From positions 1-7,050 of the forward strand of contig JAHDRO010000139.1 of NCBI GenBank assembly GCA_018433265.1: a stretch of 7,050 bases of DNA, read 5' to 3'. Positions 5,472 through 7,050 of the stretch are shown one piece after another; the stretch's first letter is position 1; the number at the start of each line of letters is the position of its first letter. The notes beneath the pieces are model-generated. The model worked only from the letters and a program-made list of their open reading frames with translations. It was not told where the DNA came from and made no database searches. This stretch comes from Bacteroidales bacterium. Its GTDB lineage: Bacteria; Bacteroidota; Bacteroidia; Bacteroidales; UBA932. The position numbers and the translations under genes were made by a program.

Positions 5472-6662
5472 TTATTTGAACAGCTCTTCTATTTTGGCTG
5501 CAAGAATTTCACCTCTCAAACCGTCATCTATCAAAACGCCATTACCATCAACTAAAAAAATGGCAGGGATAGCGTTAACTTTAAATGTTTGAGTCACACT
5601 TTGGTCAACATCTCTGAAATTTAGCCATGGCAGCTGTTCTGTCGCTAAAGCCTTTCCCCAATCTTCGGCCTTTTTATCGGTTGAGATGCTGATTATCTGT
5701 AACCCTTTGTCATGATATTTTGCATACAAGGCCTTAAGATTAAGGATCTCTTTTCTGCAAGGAGCACACCAAGAAGCCCAAAAGTCTATAAGTACATACT
5801 TGTTGCCTTTAATCAAATCCATTGATTTCACTTTGCTCCCATCTCTGTCTGTTAATGTAAAATAGGGAATTTTATTTCCTGATTTATTTACAGGATAAAG
5901 CTCCTCAAAAACTATTTTACCATAATAACTCTCTTTAGCCTCTTTGGACATTGAATCAAATACAGGTCTGTTCTCTTTTGTAAAATAAGCTGTTTGATAG
6001 AGCATCAAAAACGGACCCCACCAGCTATCCTTATTCTCAATAAAACTTCTGTTAGCACTCTCCTCCACTCTTTTAAAGAAATCCCGCTCTGCACTTTCTA
6101 ACTGCTTATACTCCGCTGTAGCATAAAGTGAGTCGAGAGCTTTTTTATCGTTCATAGAACGAGCCTTTGAAATTTTTTGACTGATAGATGAGAATTTTTT
6201 ATGCATCTCCTCAAAATCTTTGTTAAGTTTCTCTCTCTCAGCTGTCTTTGTCTTAAATTCCTGATAAACAGGACTTCCTTCTATTCTAATATTGTGAAAG
6301 TTATATAAAACTTCCCCATTAGAGATACTCTTTGTAACATCTGCAGAAAGAGTCATTTTGTCACCACTGTCGATCATGAACTGGAGATATCCATCAGAGT
6401 CCTTAACTTTAAGATAGTAGCATCTCGGACTATCAATAGTTTGACTGAAATTTACCTTTCCCCCCTTAAGCACTGCATTCTCCACAAGCTTTTCGACACT
6501 GTGCGTGCAAGCTGGAACAAGTTCAATAACAGTTCCGTCTTCAAGACCGGTAAGAGTTACATCTATAGTGAAAGGTTTTGCATTTTGCTGCACAAATGAT
6601 GTGAGAGTTAGTGACAAAACAATTAACGACAATAATGGGATAATATTTGTAGATTTTTTCAT
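5472..6662 (-). CDS. Periplasmic TlpA-like thioredoxin-fold disulfide oxidoreductase with N-terminal DUF4369
   Basis: A 396-residue protein. It has an N-terminal signal peptide (K-K, then a hydrophobic core at about 8-22, no lipobox cysteine). A DUF4369-like beta domain at about 30-130 has the typical G-x-x-D-G-x-x-I-x-L (39-48), and a charged, probably coiled-coil linker covers about 135-205. The C-terminal redoxin/AhpC-TSA domain of the TlpA/ResA type is at about 260-396. The active site is W-C299-A-P-C302 in F-W-A-S-W-C-A-P-C-R-K-E, and the cis-proline is Pro366 in N-A-I-P-A-I. The likely role is a thiol-disulfide exchange protein in the periplasm, reducing or guarding cysteines of exported proteins; its partner is unknown. 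Such proteins often follow SusC/SusD pairs in Bacteroidetes, as here, where a SusD end lies 27 bases upstream. The start ATG has no Shine-Dalgarno sequence. Two extra cysteines (C51, C81) lie in the DUF4369 part. Confidence 0.92.
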   Translation of the reverse strand: MKKSTNIIPLLSLIVLSLTLTSFVQQNAKPFTIDVTLTGLEDGTVIELVPACTHSVEKLVENAVLKGGKVNFSQTIDSPRCYYLKVKDSDGYLQFMIDSGDKMTLSADVTKSISNGEVLYNFHNIRIEGSPVYQEFKTKTAEREKLNKDFEEMHKKFSSISQKISKARSMNDKKALDSLYATAEYKQLESAERDFFKRVEESANRSFIENKDSWWGPFLMLYQTAYFTKENRPVFDSMSKEAKESYYGKIVFEELYPVNKSGNKIPYFTLTDRDGSKVKSMDLIKGNKYVLIDFWASWCAPCRKEILNLKALYAKYHDKGLQIISISTDKKAEDWGKALATEQLPWLNFRDVDQSVTQTFKVNAIPAIFLVDGNGVLIDDGLRGEILAAKIEELFK

Positions 6663-6689
6663 ATTTCTGATTATTATAGCAATTGTTAA

Positions 6690-7050
6690 TTACTTATCAA
6701 CATTTTGTGTAATAGTTCCATTGCCTGGGTTATCAGTAGCTCCTTTAGGAAAAGGCATTGTCCACATATGTGATGTTGGAGAAAGTGTAACAGTTGTTGT
6801 CCCCACTACCTTACTGAAAGCGCGTGTATTGGCATATGTCCCCTCTGCATTAAAGCGACGAGCATCGGCAAACGGTACAATTGAAAATAACATCTCATTA
6901 TCCTTTGTCCTGCGAATTTTTGCTATTGCATCGGCCTTTGAAGAAGCTGTCAGATCCTGATAAAATTCCGGGATTATTCTCTTCTTACGAACTGCGTTAA
7001 GAGTATTCATTGCATCACTGAGTTTGTCTGCCCTTGCCTGGCATTCGGCC
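6690..7050 (-). CDS. SusD/RagB-family outer-membrane lipoprotein, C-terminal fragment
   Basis: The reading frame is open to the right edge, so the true start lies outside; the internal ATG at 7010 is not the start. The 119 visible residues match the end of SusD-like proteins: a helical repeat-like stretch beginning A-E-C-Q-A-R-A-D-K, then N-A-V-R-K-K-R-I with Y-Q-D-L-T, the helix A-I-A-K-I-R-R-T-K-D-N-E-M-L with F-A-D-A-R-R-F-N (the SusD 'ERR.EL..EG.R..DL.R' region), and the tail S-P-T-S-H-M-W-T-M-P-F-P-K-G followed by N-P-G-N-G-T-I-T-Q-N. SusD proteins sit on the cell surface as the lid of a SusC TonB-dependent channel and bind the nutrient; the substrate cannot be told from this end. A SusC gene is expected further upstream on the same strand. 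The TlpA-like gene begins 27 bases after the stop, with no promoter seen between, so they are probably one operon. Confidence 0.9.
   Translation of the reverse strand, partial: AECQARADKLSDAMNTLNAVRKKRIIPEFYQDLTASSKADAIAKIRRTKDNEMLFSIVPFADARRFNAEGTYANTRAFSKVVGTTTVTLSPTSHMWTMPFPKGATDNPGNGTITQNVDK

Noticed and set aside
6505..6960. Plus-strand open frame of 151 codons
   Set aside because: Antisense to the start of the TlpA-like gene and the end of the SusD-like gene, both of which have solid family features.

Overview
The window looks like a chromosome segment from a member of the Bacteroidales; the genus cannot be fixed from it. The signs are promoters of the Bacteroides type (TTTG, a 19-20 base spacer, then TAnnTTTG), start codons mostly without strong Shine-Dalgarno sequences, A+T-rich gaps, the end of a SusD-like protein followed by a DUF4369/TlpA thioredoxin protein, and a lipoprotein with an acidic surface-export signal after its lipidated cysteine.

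Left part, minus strand (1-2257): a cobalamin-uptake unit. A Bacteroides-type promoter (2226-2257) places the transcript start at about 2220, which is also where helix P1 of a cobalamin riboswitch (2078-2220) begins. The leader controls a TonB-dependent outer-membrane receptor of the BtuB type (102-2036). Nine bases after its stop begins a surface lipoprotein (1-92, cut by the window edge). The likely job is binding corrinoids at the cell surface and passing them through the TonB-driven channel when the cell is short of B12.

Middle (2258-4068): a plus-strand promoter (2280-2310) stands back to back with the riboswitch promoter and drives a tRNA-Leu(CAA) gene (2349-2432), which is followed by a terminator-like hairpin. 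A tandem TTTGCGCCAT repeat and a two-tier hairpin fill the gap to a minus-strand gene for an ATPase_2/DUF234 protein (2649-4013). That protein has a P-loop ATPase core and a C-terminal PD-(D/E)XK-like motif. Its promoter (4037-4068) overlaps a perfect inverted repeat. A repeat beside a tRNA gene followed by a likely accessory ATPase could be a small integration hotspot, but no integrase is present.

Right-centre, plus strand (4151-5440): two genes read rightward. One encodes a short secreted protein resembling the domain in front of the peptidase in Bacteroidetes M23 endopeptidases, but with no peptidase. The other encodes a six-helix membrane protein of unknown function. They end at a long hairpin shared with the convergent unit.

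Right edge, minus strand (5472-7050): the C-terminal end of a SusD/RagB-family lipoprotein (the gene runs off the window) and, 27 bases downstream, a periplasmic thioredoxin-fold protein (DUF4369 plus TlpA-like domain, active site CAPC). They are probably the tail of a SusC-SusD-TlpA operon for nutrient uptake.

No complete new multi-gene system is evident. The least explained parts are the secreted-protein/membrane-protein pair, the ATPase with nuclease-like motif beside the tRNA, and the structured DNA around that ATPase.
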